Part shown: positions 41,558 to 50,900 of the stretch, piece after piece | Layout: each line of letters starts with the position of its first letter | How positions within the stretch are numbered: the first letter of the stretch is position 1 | NCBI RefSeq assembly: GCF_024806835.1 | Contig: NZ_JANTYU010000008.1 | Span: 1 to 64,000, forward strand | Direction of reading: 5' to 3' | DNA: 64,000 nt | Source: Xanthomonas sp. 3793 | GTDB taxonomy: Bacteria > Pseudomonadota > Gammaproteobacteria > Xanthomonadales > Xanthomonadaceae | Notes under the pieces: generated by a model | Databases searched by the model: none | Told to the model about the DNA's origin: nothing | Seen by the model: the letters and a program-made list of their open reading frames with translations, nothing else | Program-made: the position numbers and the translations under genes

Positions 41558-43456
41558 TCATCGCTCGATATAGGGGAATTGGCGGGCCGAAATGGCTTCA
41601 CGCGCTTCGGGCAGGGACGGATGGCCGCCAATGAAATCGTCGGGGTAATACGCCAGATGACGCACGCCGGCCGCCAGCAGCAGCTTGGAGTGTGCGAGCA
41701 CTGCGCCGTCAGGCAGTGGCTTGCCGGTACGCCAATCGACGGTTTGCAGTTCGAAGATGGTCTTGTCGAAACCGCGTGGTTGCTGACCGACACGCGTCGC
41801 CAGTTGCGTGAGCCACTGCTGCGGATCGTCGGCTTGTTCCATGTACGGCATCGCCATCAGCGCAGTGTAGTCGTAGGCGGTAGCAAACGCGTCCAGGCGC
41901 TGCGCAAACCACGCTTCGCTGTGCGGCTCCAGCACCGGCTGCGCGAACAGGTTGCGCACCGTGACCAGCTTGGGGCGCCAACGTTCTGCGGCGACCTTGA
42001 GCTGCTGAGTAAAGCCGATCAGCGCCTGCGTGCGCCTGGCCGGATCGCCGCCGCCGTAAGCCGGCACTTCGTCATCGCGCAGGTAGGCATCGTCATGGAA
42101 CAGCAGGCCTTCGAAGTAGGCATTGGCGGCCAGGTCTTCGTAGACGTCGGCCACCAGTTGGCGCGTGCGTGGGTTGCCCGGGTCCAGACGCGGTACATCC
42201 TTCGGATCGTTTGCTCGGATCTGCAGCGCCGCCTGTTGCTGCGCGTCGGGCAGGTGGAAGCCGAGCACCGGCAGCCAGGCGAACACGCGCACACCGGCGC
42301 GGGTGCGCAGCTGCCAGGCCACGCGCCCGAACAGGTCCGCGCGCATCGGCAGATGCCGATTGGGGAAATACAGCGCATCGGCCGCGCCATCGCCATCCGG
42401 GTCAGCAAAGGCCTGCAGAAAGACGTGGCTGGGGCCGATGTCCTTGACGCGCTGGACCAGGATGTCGAGGTTGCGTTCCAGCTGCGCCGGGTCCGGGTCG
42501 TAGACGTAATCCAGATCGATCTGGATCGCACGCAGGCCATCGCGCGACAGGTCGCGTCGCAGTTCGCCGGCCAGATCACGCACATCGGGATTGTTGAACA
42601 GCAACAGGCGGCCAAGGCTGGCCAGCGATTGCCCATCCACGCGGTCGCGGCCCTGCTGGCCGATATCGGCCTCGTGCGAGCGGCCTTCCAGATCGAAGCT
42701 GAGCGTCATGCCCAACTGCGCGGCAATCTGGTTGCTGGCGCGATTGTAGGCGGCATACGGCCACACCATGGCGCGTGGCGGCTTGCCCAGATGCGCCACG
42801 ATCGCGTCGCGGCTATGGCGCAGGTCGGTCTGGATGCGTTGGCGATAGTCCGCTTCGCTTTCGTAACCCTTGCCTGCATCCCAGTGACGCGTAACAGCGG
42901 CCGGCGTCTGGTTGCCGAACGGATTGCCGGCGATGCCTTTATGCAAGTCATCGCTATGCGAGCCAATCTCGACCAGGCCGCTGTCCTGCATCTCACGCAA
43001 CTGCGCCCAGGTGACGAAGTCATCGCGGGTGAAATCGCGCGGGCCATAGGGTACGACCTTGTCCGCAGGCAACTCGACCCAACTGGTCACCGGCGCGACC
43101 AGTGCGGGGTAGCCATACGCCTGCAGTAGCGGAAATACCCGCGTATAAACGCTGCGCAAGCCATCGTCGAAGGTGAGCAATACCGGCCGCGAGGGCAGGG
43201 CACGCCGGCCGGCACGTGCGTCCAGCACCTGCTGCACGCTGACCGGGTGGTAGGCGTGCGAGCGCAGCCAGTCCAGATGCGCGGCGAAGTTGCTGGTGGA
43301 CACCGCATAGCGATCCGGATCGCCCTTGGCGGCGACGTCGTCGCGAATATCGTGGTAGCTGAGCACCAGCAGGCCTGCATGCGCGGACGAAGCGAAGGTC
43401 ATCAACAGCAGCGCGAGCAGCAACAGCGGCAGGCGGATCACGGCGTACCTCCCCAT
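41558..43456 (-). CDS. pgaB: Poly-beta-1,6-N-acetylglucosamine N-deacetylase
   Basis: 632 residues. A signal peptide (IRLPLLLLALLLMTFASSAHA) starts at ATG 43456. The N-terminal NodB-like deacetylase domain (about 30-270) has LTFDDGLRSVY and EIGSHSDDLHKG with the metal-binding Asp/His set; the C-terminal domain (about 310-630) is a GH-like fold with LRAIQIDLDYVYD and LLFHDDAYLRDDE, as in PgaB/HmsF. It deacetylates PNAG in the periplasm for export. No lipobox is seen, unlike E. coli PgaB. The start overlaps the pgaA stop by 19 nt. Confidence 0.92.
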   Translation of the reverse strand: MGRYAVIRLPLLLLALLLMTFASSAHAGLLVLSYHDIRDDVAAKGDPDRYAVSTSNFAAHLDWLRSHAYHPVSVQQVLDARAGRRALPSRPVLLTFDDGLRSVYTRVFPLLQAYGYPALVAPVTSWVELPADKVVPYGPRDFTRDDFVTWAQLREMQDSGLVEIGSHSDDLHKGIAGNPFGNQTPAAVTRHWDAGKGYESEADYRQRIQTDLRHSRDAIVAHLGKPPRAMVWPYAAYNRASNQIAAQLGMTLSFDLEGRSHEADIGQQGRDRVDGQSLASLGRLLLFNNPDVRDLAGELRRDLSRDGLRAIQIDLDYVYDPDPAQLERNLDILVQRVKDIGPSHVFLQAFADPDGDGAADALYFPNRHLPMRADLFGRVAWQLRTRAGVRVFAWLPVLGFHLPDAQQQAALQIRANDPKDVPRLDPGNPRTRQLVADVYEDLAANAYFEGLLFHDDAYLRDDEVPAYGGGDPARRTQALIGFTQQLKVAAERWRPKLVTVRNLFAQPVLEPHSEAWFAQRLDAFATAYDYTALMAMPYMEQADDPQQWLTQLATRVGQQPRGFDKTIFELQTVDWRTGKPLPDGAVLAHSKLLLAAGVRHLAYYPDDFIGGHPSLPEAREAISARQFPYIER

Positions 43457-45555
43457 CGGAAATCCAGGTCCAATCCAAGTTGGTGTTCGCGCTGCCCGTC
43501 GTAGACCGGGCTCGACCAACTCACGCCGTAGCTCACTGCGCTGCCATCGCCCAGCGACCACAGGTGGCGATAGGCCACGGCAGGTACCCAGCGACTGCCG
43601 AAGCCGGACTGATACGTTGGCCCGGCGGTCACTTCCAGCCGCTGCCGGAATGCATAGTCATAACGACGCCAGCCGATCTGTTCGATCCGCACACCCGCGG
43701 CCACGCCCGAGCTGCGGCGCGGGTTGAAGTAATCGACAACGCGGTCGTCTTCGGCGCGCCCGGCGGACGCGGAAAATAGCCCATCGATCAGCACATGCGG
43801 GCTTGCCCACAGGCGTTGACTGCCGGATAGATCGAGCTGGCTGCGCCGATTGCCATCGCTGTAACGCAGCTGGCGTGCTTGCAGTTCCCAACGGCTTTCG
43901 TCGCTGGGGGTCCAGCGCACGGCAGCGCCGATGCTGTCGCCGGTGATGCCCAACCGACGCGCCTGCAACGAGGCCTCCGGGTCGCGTGTCCGCCAGGCGA
44001 CGCTGCCGTACCACGCATCGGAAAATCGCCAGCCCGCGTCCAATGACCAGGCGGTGCTGTCGCGGTCGAAATCATCGAGTGCGCGGCCACCATAGGCGCT
44101 CAGATCCAGCCGGTCGTAGCGGTAATGCGTGCCTAGCCAGAAGCTGCGATAACGCACGCGCGTGTTCTGGAAATCGGACCAATCGTCGCGCGCGCGCAAG
44201 CCCACGCGCCAGCGCTCGCCCAGCAGCGGCGATTCGGCTTCCAGCAGCGAGCTGCCGAAATGGTCGCCGAGCGGCGAGGTTGCGTTGGCGCGGTTGTCGT
44301 TGTCGCTGCGTCCCCACGCATGGCTCAGATGCACCTGCCAGCCGCGTTGGCGCTCCAGCGATGCGCCGAGGCGTTGCAGGCCCGCGTCGTCCGGATACTC
44401 CTTGCGCAGGCTCGCGAACGCGGCATCGGCCAGATCCAGGCGATCCAGGTCGCGTTGCGCTTCCACGCTGCCGCTGCGCGCCTGCTTGTGATGCGGATCC
44501 AGCGTCAGTGCCATTGCGTTGCGTTGCAATGCCTGGCTGATGTGTCCGCGCCGCTGCTCGATCGATGCCAGCGCGGCCTGCAGTTCCGCATTATCCGGAC
44601 CGATCGCCACCCGCTCGCGCAGCAGGGCCTGCGCACCCCGGTTGTCGTTCGCCGCCGAGCGTGCCGTCGCCAGCGCGATATCTGCGCTGAAGCGGTCCCA
44701 GTTCTCGTAGCCGCTGGTGGCTCCATCGCGGCGTGGCCACGGCACCTGGGTTGCGGCAAGCTTCTCGAACAACGGCATCGCCTGATCGAAGCGCTCCTGC
44801 TCCAGCAAGGCATAGCCCAGCAGCAGCTGCGTATTGAAATCGTCCGGGTCGTGTTGCAAGGCCTGCCGCAGCACGGCTTCGGCTTCGGCAGGGCGGCGCA
44901 ACCCCATCAGCGAGTCGCCCACGGTCGGCAGCACGTAGCCGGGAACCGCGATGCCTTCCGCGCGCAGCGCCTGGTACCCGGCCACCACATCGCGGTGACG
45001 CTGCCGCTGGTTGAGCGCGATCAGGCCGTCCACGCGCAGGCGTGTGGCTTCCCATGCCACCTGGGGCGGCGCGTCGCGCTCGATACGGGCAATGTTGACC
45101 AGCGCTTGATCGGTCTCGGCGTAGCGATGCGCGGCGTCCACCGGTTCGGCACTGGCCCAGCCGATCATGCGCGCGACGCGATCGTTGTCGATGCGTTCGC
45201 GTTCCTGCTGCGAGAACCAGTCCGGATGCCGCCACACCGCTTCGGCTGCGAGCTGTGCGCTGCCCAGGTCGCTCAGTGTGAGCGCACGCAGGGTGTAGGC
45301 GCCCTTGTCGCGCGGGTCTGCACGCAGCACCCGCTCGTAGATGGCCAGGGCGTCCGCATAGCGTTGCTGGCCGCGAAGCTGCTCGGCCTGCTGCATGGGT
45401 GTAAGGACGATGGTGGCGTCATGCACATCGGAGGCATCACGCACATCTGCAGACCGCAGTTCGCCACTGTGCGCCTGGGGCGCACACGCAGACAACAAGG
45501 CGAGGCTGAGCAGAGGTGTGAGTGCGCTCGTGCGGTCAGGACAACCGCGACGCAC
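43438..45555 (-). CDS. pgaA: Poly-beta-1,6-N-acetylglucosamine export porin
   Basis: 705 residues. The N-terminal half consists of TPR-like helices (for example QQRYADALAIYERVLRADPRDKGAY and AEAVLRQALQHDPDDFNTQLLLGYALLEQ), and from about 410 on it is a beta-barrel with alternating aromatic strands ending in DLDFRW, the design of PgaA/HmsH. It exports the deacetylated polymer through the outer membrane. The start must be GTG 45555, since an in-frame stop lies just upstream; its ribosome binding site is weak. Oddly, the signal peptide ends in LLSAC, a lipobox-like sequence, whereas PgaA is normally not a lipoprotein. Confidence 0.88.
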   Translation of the reverse strand: MRRGCPDRTSALTPLLSLALLSACAPQAHSGELRSADVRDASDVHDATIVLTPMQQAEQLRGQQRYADALAIYERVLRADPRDKGAYTLRALTLSDLGSAQLAAEAVWRHPDWFSQQERERIDNDRVARMIGWASAEPVDAAHRYAETDQALVNIARIERDAPPQVAWEATRLRVDGLIALNQRQRHRDVVAGYQALRAEGIAVPGYVLPTVGDSLMGLRRPAEAEAVLRQALQHDPDDFNTQLLLGYALLEQERFDQAMPLFEKLAATQVPWPRRDGATSGYENWDRFSADIALATARSAANDNRGAQALLRERVAIGPDNAELQAALASIEQRRGHISQALQRNAMALTLDPHHKQARSGSVEAQRDLDRLDLADAAFASLRKEYPDDAGLQRLGASLERQRGWQVHLSHAWGRSDNDNRANATSPLGDHFGSSLLEAESPLLGERWRVGLRARDDWSDFQNTRVRYRSFWLGTHYRYDRLDLSAYGGRALDDFDRDSTAWSLDAGWRFSDAWYGSVAWRTRDPEASLQARRLGITGDSIGAAVRWTPSDESRWELQARQLRYSDGNRRSQLDLSGSQRLWASPHVLIDGLFSASAGRAEDDRVVDYFNPRRSSGVAAGVRIEQIGWRRYDYAFRQRLEVTAGPTYQSGFGSRWVPAVAYRHLWSLGDGSAVSYGVSWSSPVYDGQREHQLGLDLDFRWGGTP

Positions 45556-46156
45556 GTAATTGCTTGAACGACTGGGGGAGGAAGTTCACAAGCGATCCCG
45601 GCTATGAAGTTCGGCGATACTGCGTATGCCTATGTAAAATGCATGTCATCACAATGTCGATGCGATGTTCATTGCTTCAGTTCGTTTTTGAGACTAGGCA
45701 ATGATTCCCGCGGCGATTTTATTGCCGGAAATAGGACTACTAACGCGTTCTCGTGCGTATCTACTTCGAATGAAGAAGATTCATTGTCACGCAGGGCGCG
45801 CTGGCAAGCGTGTTGTCGGCTCCACGCTATGCTCTTTTAGACATTATTAGAATTGCCCAACTTAGCGGCGAGTTGCCCGACGTTCGTGTCTGACGAGACC
45901 CTTGTTGCATCCAGCACCTACAGCTGCCCACTCGCTGCGTCCGGAATTTAAGTGATATCCATCACATAAGTGAAATGGTCGGATTTTTCTTACAGGGTAG
46001 CCCCTACACGGCGCGTTGACCCGTTCTTAACGTTGCAGCAAAGTTGCGCCGCATTCTGCCGAGCTGAAGGGTTGCGCCGCCATGTTGGTGGCCAGGCACG
46101 GTGATGCGGGCGGCGGCGCGCGGAAGGCGCGACCACCGCACAGGGGGCAGGACAAG
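45556..46156. other. AT-richer divergent control region between pga and fha operons
   Basis: 601 nt with lower GC than the neighbours and no supported gene. It must contain the promoters of pgaABCD (minus) and of the TpsB/FhaB genes (plus), and it holds a CRP/Clp-type palindrome at 45951-45966. The distance leaves room for a long leader on the pga side. Confidence 0.6.
45951..45966. promoter_or_regulatory. Candidate CRP/Clp binding site
   Basis: AGTGATATCCATCACA matches the CRP-family consensus TGTGA-N6-TCACA at nine of ten positions. In Xanthomonas the CRP homologue Clp binds this consensus and loses DNA affinity on binding c-di-GMP. The site lies 191 nt before the TpsB start and 396 nt before the pgaA start. 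Binding here is inferred. Confidence 0.55.
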
Positions 46157-47857
46157 ATGTGGATGCGATCGGCGCCGTTGGCGCTGGCGGCTTGCCTTTG
46201 GGCGGTCGCTGGGCTGGCGGCTGCACAACAATCGGCACCTTCCAGCCTGGATCGGCAGGAACAACTGCGCCAGGCCGAAGAGATCCAGCGCAGGCAGGAG
46301 CAGGAGCGCCAGGCGCCCTTCGCCGGCCCGCGCGAGGAGGCCGACCGCGTGGATGCAGGCAGCACTGCATTGCCCAGGGAAGACCTGTGTTTTGCCATCA
46401 CGCGCGTGCGTCTTTCCGGTGCCGGCGATGCAGCGGACCGTTTTGCCTGGTTGTGGAAATCGTTGCGCCGTTACGAGGGCCGCTGCATCGGCCGCGCGGG
46501 GATCGACATCATTCGCCGCCGCGCACTGGATCGCCTGGTGGCACGTGGTTTTGTCACCACCCGAATCGGTGTGCCCGAGCAGGATCTGTCGCGTGGCGAA
46601 CTGCGTTTTGAATTGATGCCTGGACGTCTGCGTGCGGTGCGTGTGGCCTCCGATACCGATGGCGCACATTGGAAAACGGCCTTGCCGTTACGCAGCGGGG
46701 ATCTGCTGGATCTGCGCGCGATCGAGCAGGCCGTTGAGCAGTTCAAGCGACTGCCATCGCAAGATGCCAAGATCGATATCGCCCCGGGCGAGGCGCCAGG
46801 CGAATCGGATCTGGTGATCACCTTGCAGCACGGTCGGCGCTGGCGCGGCGTGGCCAATGCCGACGACTCTGGCGTGGAAGCCACCGGGCGCGCGCAGAGC
46901 GGGCTGGATTTTTCGCTGGACAACCCGCTGGGCCTCAACGATCTGCTCAGCGTCGGCTACAGCCATGACCTGGCCACGCGCGACGAAGAACGCGGCACGC
47001 GCGGCAATAGTCTCAGTTACAGCCTGCCATGGGGCTGGTGGACGTTTGCGTTGTCGGCCTCTTCGTACCGCTATCACCAGCGCGTGGACGGATTTTTGCA
47101 GACCTTTCAGTCCAGCGGCGAATCCAGCAACGCGCAGCTGGATATCCAGCGTGTACTGCACCGCGATGGCACCAGCAAGACCTCTGCCGGTGTCACGGTG
47201 GGCAGGCGGCGGGCGCGTAGTTATCTGGATGGCGTGGAGATCGGCATCCAGCGCCGCGACACCAGCAGCGCGGAGTTCTACCTCACCCATCGTCGCTATC
47301 TGGGCGCGATGCAGTTGGACGTGCGCATCGCGCATCGGCGTGGCACGCCGTGGTTCAACAGCCAGTGGACAGGTTACGACCCGCAGATCGGGTTCCCGAC
47401 ATTCCGTTATGGCGTGACCACGCTGGACGTGAGCACGGCCCTGCCGTTCAAGCTGGGCCCGGTGCCGATGGCGTGGGAAAGCAGCCTGCGTGCACAGACC
47501 GCAGGTGAGCTGTTGCTTGGCTCGGAGTTCGTCACCATCGGGGGCCGCTACAGCGTGCGCGGCTTCGACGGCGAAGCGACCTTGGGCGCGGAAAAGGGCG
47601 CGTACTGGCGGAATACCTTGAGTTTTCCGATCCAGCAGATCGGGCTGACGCCGTATCTGGGGTTGGATGCCGGGCGCATCGATGGCACCAGTGCCGGCGG
47701 TCTGCGCGGCCGCAGTCTGGTGGGCGGCGCGGTAGGTCTGCGCGGCGGTTGGTTCGGCGCCAGCATCGATGCATTTGCCGGCTGGGCGATCCATCGCCCC
47801 GATGGTTTTGGAAGTGCGCAGCCGGCGTATGGCGCGCGTGTGATCTACCAGTTCTGA
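46157..47857 (+). CDS. fhaC: TpsB-type two-partner secretion transporter (FhaC/ShlB family)
   Basis: 566 residues. It moves the FhaB exoprotein across the outer membrane. A signal peptide (LALAACLWAVAGLAAAQQ), a coiled-coil plug-like segment rich in Gln/Glu/Arg (about 30-60), a POTRA_2-type domain (about 80-160: LCFAITRVRLSG) and a second POTRA are followed by a 16-strand barrel. The conserved loop motif appears as SVRGFDGE near residue 475, the equivalent of VRGY in FhaC. ATG 46157 gives the signal peptide; the frame to 46082 is unsupported. It lies 69 nt before fhaB. Confidence 0.92.
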   Translation: MWMRSAPLALAACLWAVAGLAAAQQSAPSSLDRQEQLRQAEEIQRRQEQERQAPFAGPREEADRVDAGSTALPREDLCFAITRVRLSGAGDAADRFAWLWKSLRRYEGRCIGRAGIDIIRRRALDRLVARGFVTTRIGVPEQDLSRGELRFELMPGRLRAVRVASDTDGAHWKTALPLRSGDLLDLRAIEQAVEQFKRLPSQDAKIDIAPGEAPGESDLVITLQHGRRWRGVANADDSGVEATGRAQSGLDFSLDNPLGLNDLLSVGYSHDLATRDEERGTRGNSLSYSLPWGWWTFALSASSYRYHQRVDGFLQTFQSSGESSNAQLDIQRVLHRDGTSKTSAGVTVGRRRARSYLDGVEIGIQRRDTSSAEFYLTHRRYLGAMQLDVRIAHRRGTPWFNSQWTGYDPQIGFPTFRYGVTTLDVSTALPFKLGPVPMAWESSLRAQTAGELLLGSEFVTIGGRYSVRGFDGEATLGAEKGAYWRNTLSFPIQQIGLTPYLGLDAGRIDGTSAGGLRGRSLVGGAVGLRGGWFGASIDAFAGWAIHRPDGFGSAQPAYGARVIYQF

Positions 47858-47926
47858 CATGGATCGCGCCGCCAGCCGGCAGCGCGCCGTTGATTGATGA
47901 CGCCCACGAGTGGCGAGAGAGAAACG

Positions 47927-50900
47927 ATGGACACCGAAACGATGAACCTGCGTGGTTACCTGGCCGAACAAAGCAAGCGCGCGCTTGCGTTGCTGCTGTG
48001 CTGCACGGTCACCTGGACATCGTTTCCGGCGTGGGCACAGGTTGCGCCAACGCCGAACCCCGGCGGGCAGACACCCGGTCAGCAGGTCGCCGCCAATGGC
48101 GTACCGGTGGTGGATATCGTCGCGCCCAATGCGCGCGGCATCTCGCATAACCGCTACAGCAATTTCAATGTCGGCCCGAACGGGTTGATCCTCAACAACA
48201 GCGCGCAGATCTCCAAAACCGAGCTGGGCGGCTATGTTGCGGGCAACAACAATCTGCAGCGTAGCGGTTCGGCATCGTTGATCCTCAACGAGGTCACCTC
48301 CGCCACCAGCCGCCTGCAGGGTTACACCGAAATCGCCGGCGCCAAGGCGCAATTGGTCATTGCCAATCCCAACGGGATTTCCTGTGATGGCTGCGGATTT
48401 CTCAATACCTCGCGCGTCACGCTGACCACCGGCACGCCAAACCTCAGCGGCGATGGCGCCTTGAATGGTTTCACCATCACCGGCGGTGCGCTCAGCATCG
48501 GCAGCAATGGTCTTGACGCCTTCAATGTGGATCGCCTGGATCTGTTGTCGCGCCAGCTCAGCGTCAATGGGTCGATCTGGACCAAGGAATTGGTCGCGAG
48601 TGCCGGCGCAGGGCGCGTCAATTACGACGGCATGTTGCTCGACGTGCTGCCCGGTACCGATGGCGCCGCGCCGTCGATCGGCATCGACGTTGCGCAGCTG
48701 GGCGGCATGTATGCCGACCGCATTCGCCTGATCGCTACCGAAGCCGGCGTGGGCGTGGTCAGCCGCGGCACCCTGGCCGCGCAGAGCGGTGACCTGCAGA
48801 TCGACAGCGCCGGGCAGGTGAGTCTGAGTGGCACTGCAGTGGCACGCGATGGTTTGACTGTACGTGCAGCGGGCGATCTGGACCAACGCGGCGTGCTCGG
48901 CTCGCAGCAGGGCGATGTCAGCTTGCGAGGGGCGCAGCTGCGCCTGGCTGGCGATCTGGTTGCCGCCGGAGCGTTGACAGCGCAGGCCAGCGGCACCTTG
49001 CGGCATGCCGGTCGCAGCAGCGCCGGCTCGATTCGCCTGTTTGGTTCGGAGTTGAATGCCGACGGCAGCCTGCATAGCACCGGTGCACTGGAGCTGGGAG
49101 CCGATGGTCTGTTGCGCAGCGGCGGTGTTGCGTATGGCGGCGCAGGCGCGGATCTGCGTGCGGCAAGTATCGCGCTGTCGGGCACCTTGCAGAGCGGCGG
49201 CGCGATTGCATTGAACGCAAACACGATCGACGCGGTTGGTACGCTGGATGCAGCGACCGCATTGCGAGTGATCGGTAACGGCGATGTGCGGATGGGCGGG
49301 CTGGCGCAGGCCGGGCAGGGCGCGCAGGTGCAGGCCGGTGGCCGGCTGGGGCTGCAGGGGCAGTTGGTCGCTGCCGATGCGGTTGCGTTGAGTGCCGGCG
49401 CGATCGATCTTGCGCAGCGCGCAGCGGTGTCTGCGGGCGCCGATCTGGATCTGCGCAGCGCCGCTGCGCTGAATAATGCGGGCAGCGTTTACGCCGGTCG
49501 CGACCTGCGGCTCCAGGCCGGCAGCGTGGTCACCGCTGGCAGCATGACCGCTGCGCGCGACGCGCAGGTCGTCGTCGCCGGAGACTTGGTCAACAGCGGT
49601 ACCGTCGTGGCTGGAAACGCATTGACGGTGGACGCCGCGCAACTGGACAGCCGTGGCGATATCGGCAGCCAGCGTGGCGAGACGACCTTGCGCGCCCGCG
49701 GTGGGATCGCACTGGGCGGCAACACCGTGGCAGGTGGGGCGCTGGCAGTGGATGCCGGCAGCGCGGCGCAACTCGCCGGGGCGGTCAACGCCGCGAGCGT
49801 GACCTTGCGCAGCGGCGGCAATGCCGAGGTATCGGGCAGCTTGCAGACCGCACGCGGCGACGTCGCCATGGTCGCCGGCGGTGAGCTGGTCAACGATGCG
49901 CTCGTCAGCGCTGCGGGCGCGATCGACCTGCAGGCGGACGGCGCACTGCGCCAGCGCGGCCAGCTGCGTAGCGCCGGCGCACTGCAACTGGGTGGTGACA
50001 CGGTCGAGCACGATGGGGTGATCGATGCCGGTGCCGATCTGCGCATTGCAAGCGCCACCGATCTGGCGTTGAACGGCACATTGCAGAGCGCAGGCACTAC
50101 CACGCTGCAAGCGGGCAATGCGCTGGAAAACCGCGCAAGCGTCGTTGCTAACGGCTCGTTGCAGGTCGATGCGGCTTCGCTGCGTAATGCGCAGGGCGCG
50201 GCGTTCTCGTCCAACGCCGATGCAGTTGTAAGAACCCGCGGTGCGCTGGACAACGCTGGCAGCCTTTACGCGGCGAGTGCACTGCAGCTTGCGGCTGGCA
50301 CGCTGCTCCAGAGCGGTCGGATTGGTACCGGCAACACGCTGACCGCAACGGTTGACGGCACCTTCGACAACACCGGCAATGTGGTTGCCCGAAACGCGCT
50401 GCAGATCGACGCCGGCAGCCTACGCAGTGACGGTCAACTCGGCAGCGAAGCGGGCAGCGTCCGGCTGGCGAGCCTGGGCGACATGCGGCTGCAGGGCGTA
50501 ACGGCAGCGGCGACTGCGCTACAGGCCAGCGCCGGTGGCGATTTGCAGCAGGCGGGCGCGCTGACGGGACAGTCGGTTGCATTGATGGCTGGGCGGGACC
50601 TCACCGCGGCCGGCACAGTGCAGGCATCGATGCTGGACCTGCAGGCGCAGCGTGCGCTGACGTTTGCTGCGCAAGGCCAGGTACACGGCGATGCGTCCTT
50701 GCGCGCGAGCAGCGTGACCACGCGCCAGGACGCCGTGCTGCAAACTGGTGGCGCCTTGACGCTGGAAGGCGGCACTGTCGACAGCCGCGGCACGCTGGAT
50801 GCGGGCGGCGATCTGCAGATCCGCAGCCAGGGAGATCTTGCGCTGGCTGGCGTGGCCCAGGGTGGGCGAGACGTGCATCTCACCGCGGCCAATGCGGTCC

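Noticed and set aside
46688..50110. A 1,140-codon open frame on the minus strand opposite fhaC/fhaB
   Set aside because: It lies antisense to well-supported genes, has repeated low-complexity content dictated by the fhaB repeats, and shows no family or ribosome binding site.
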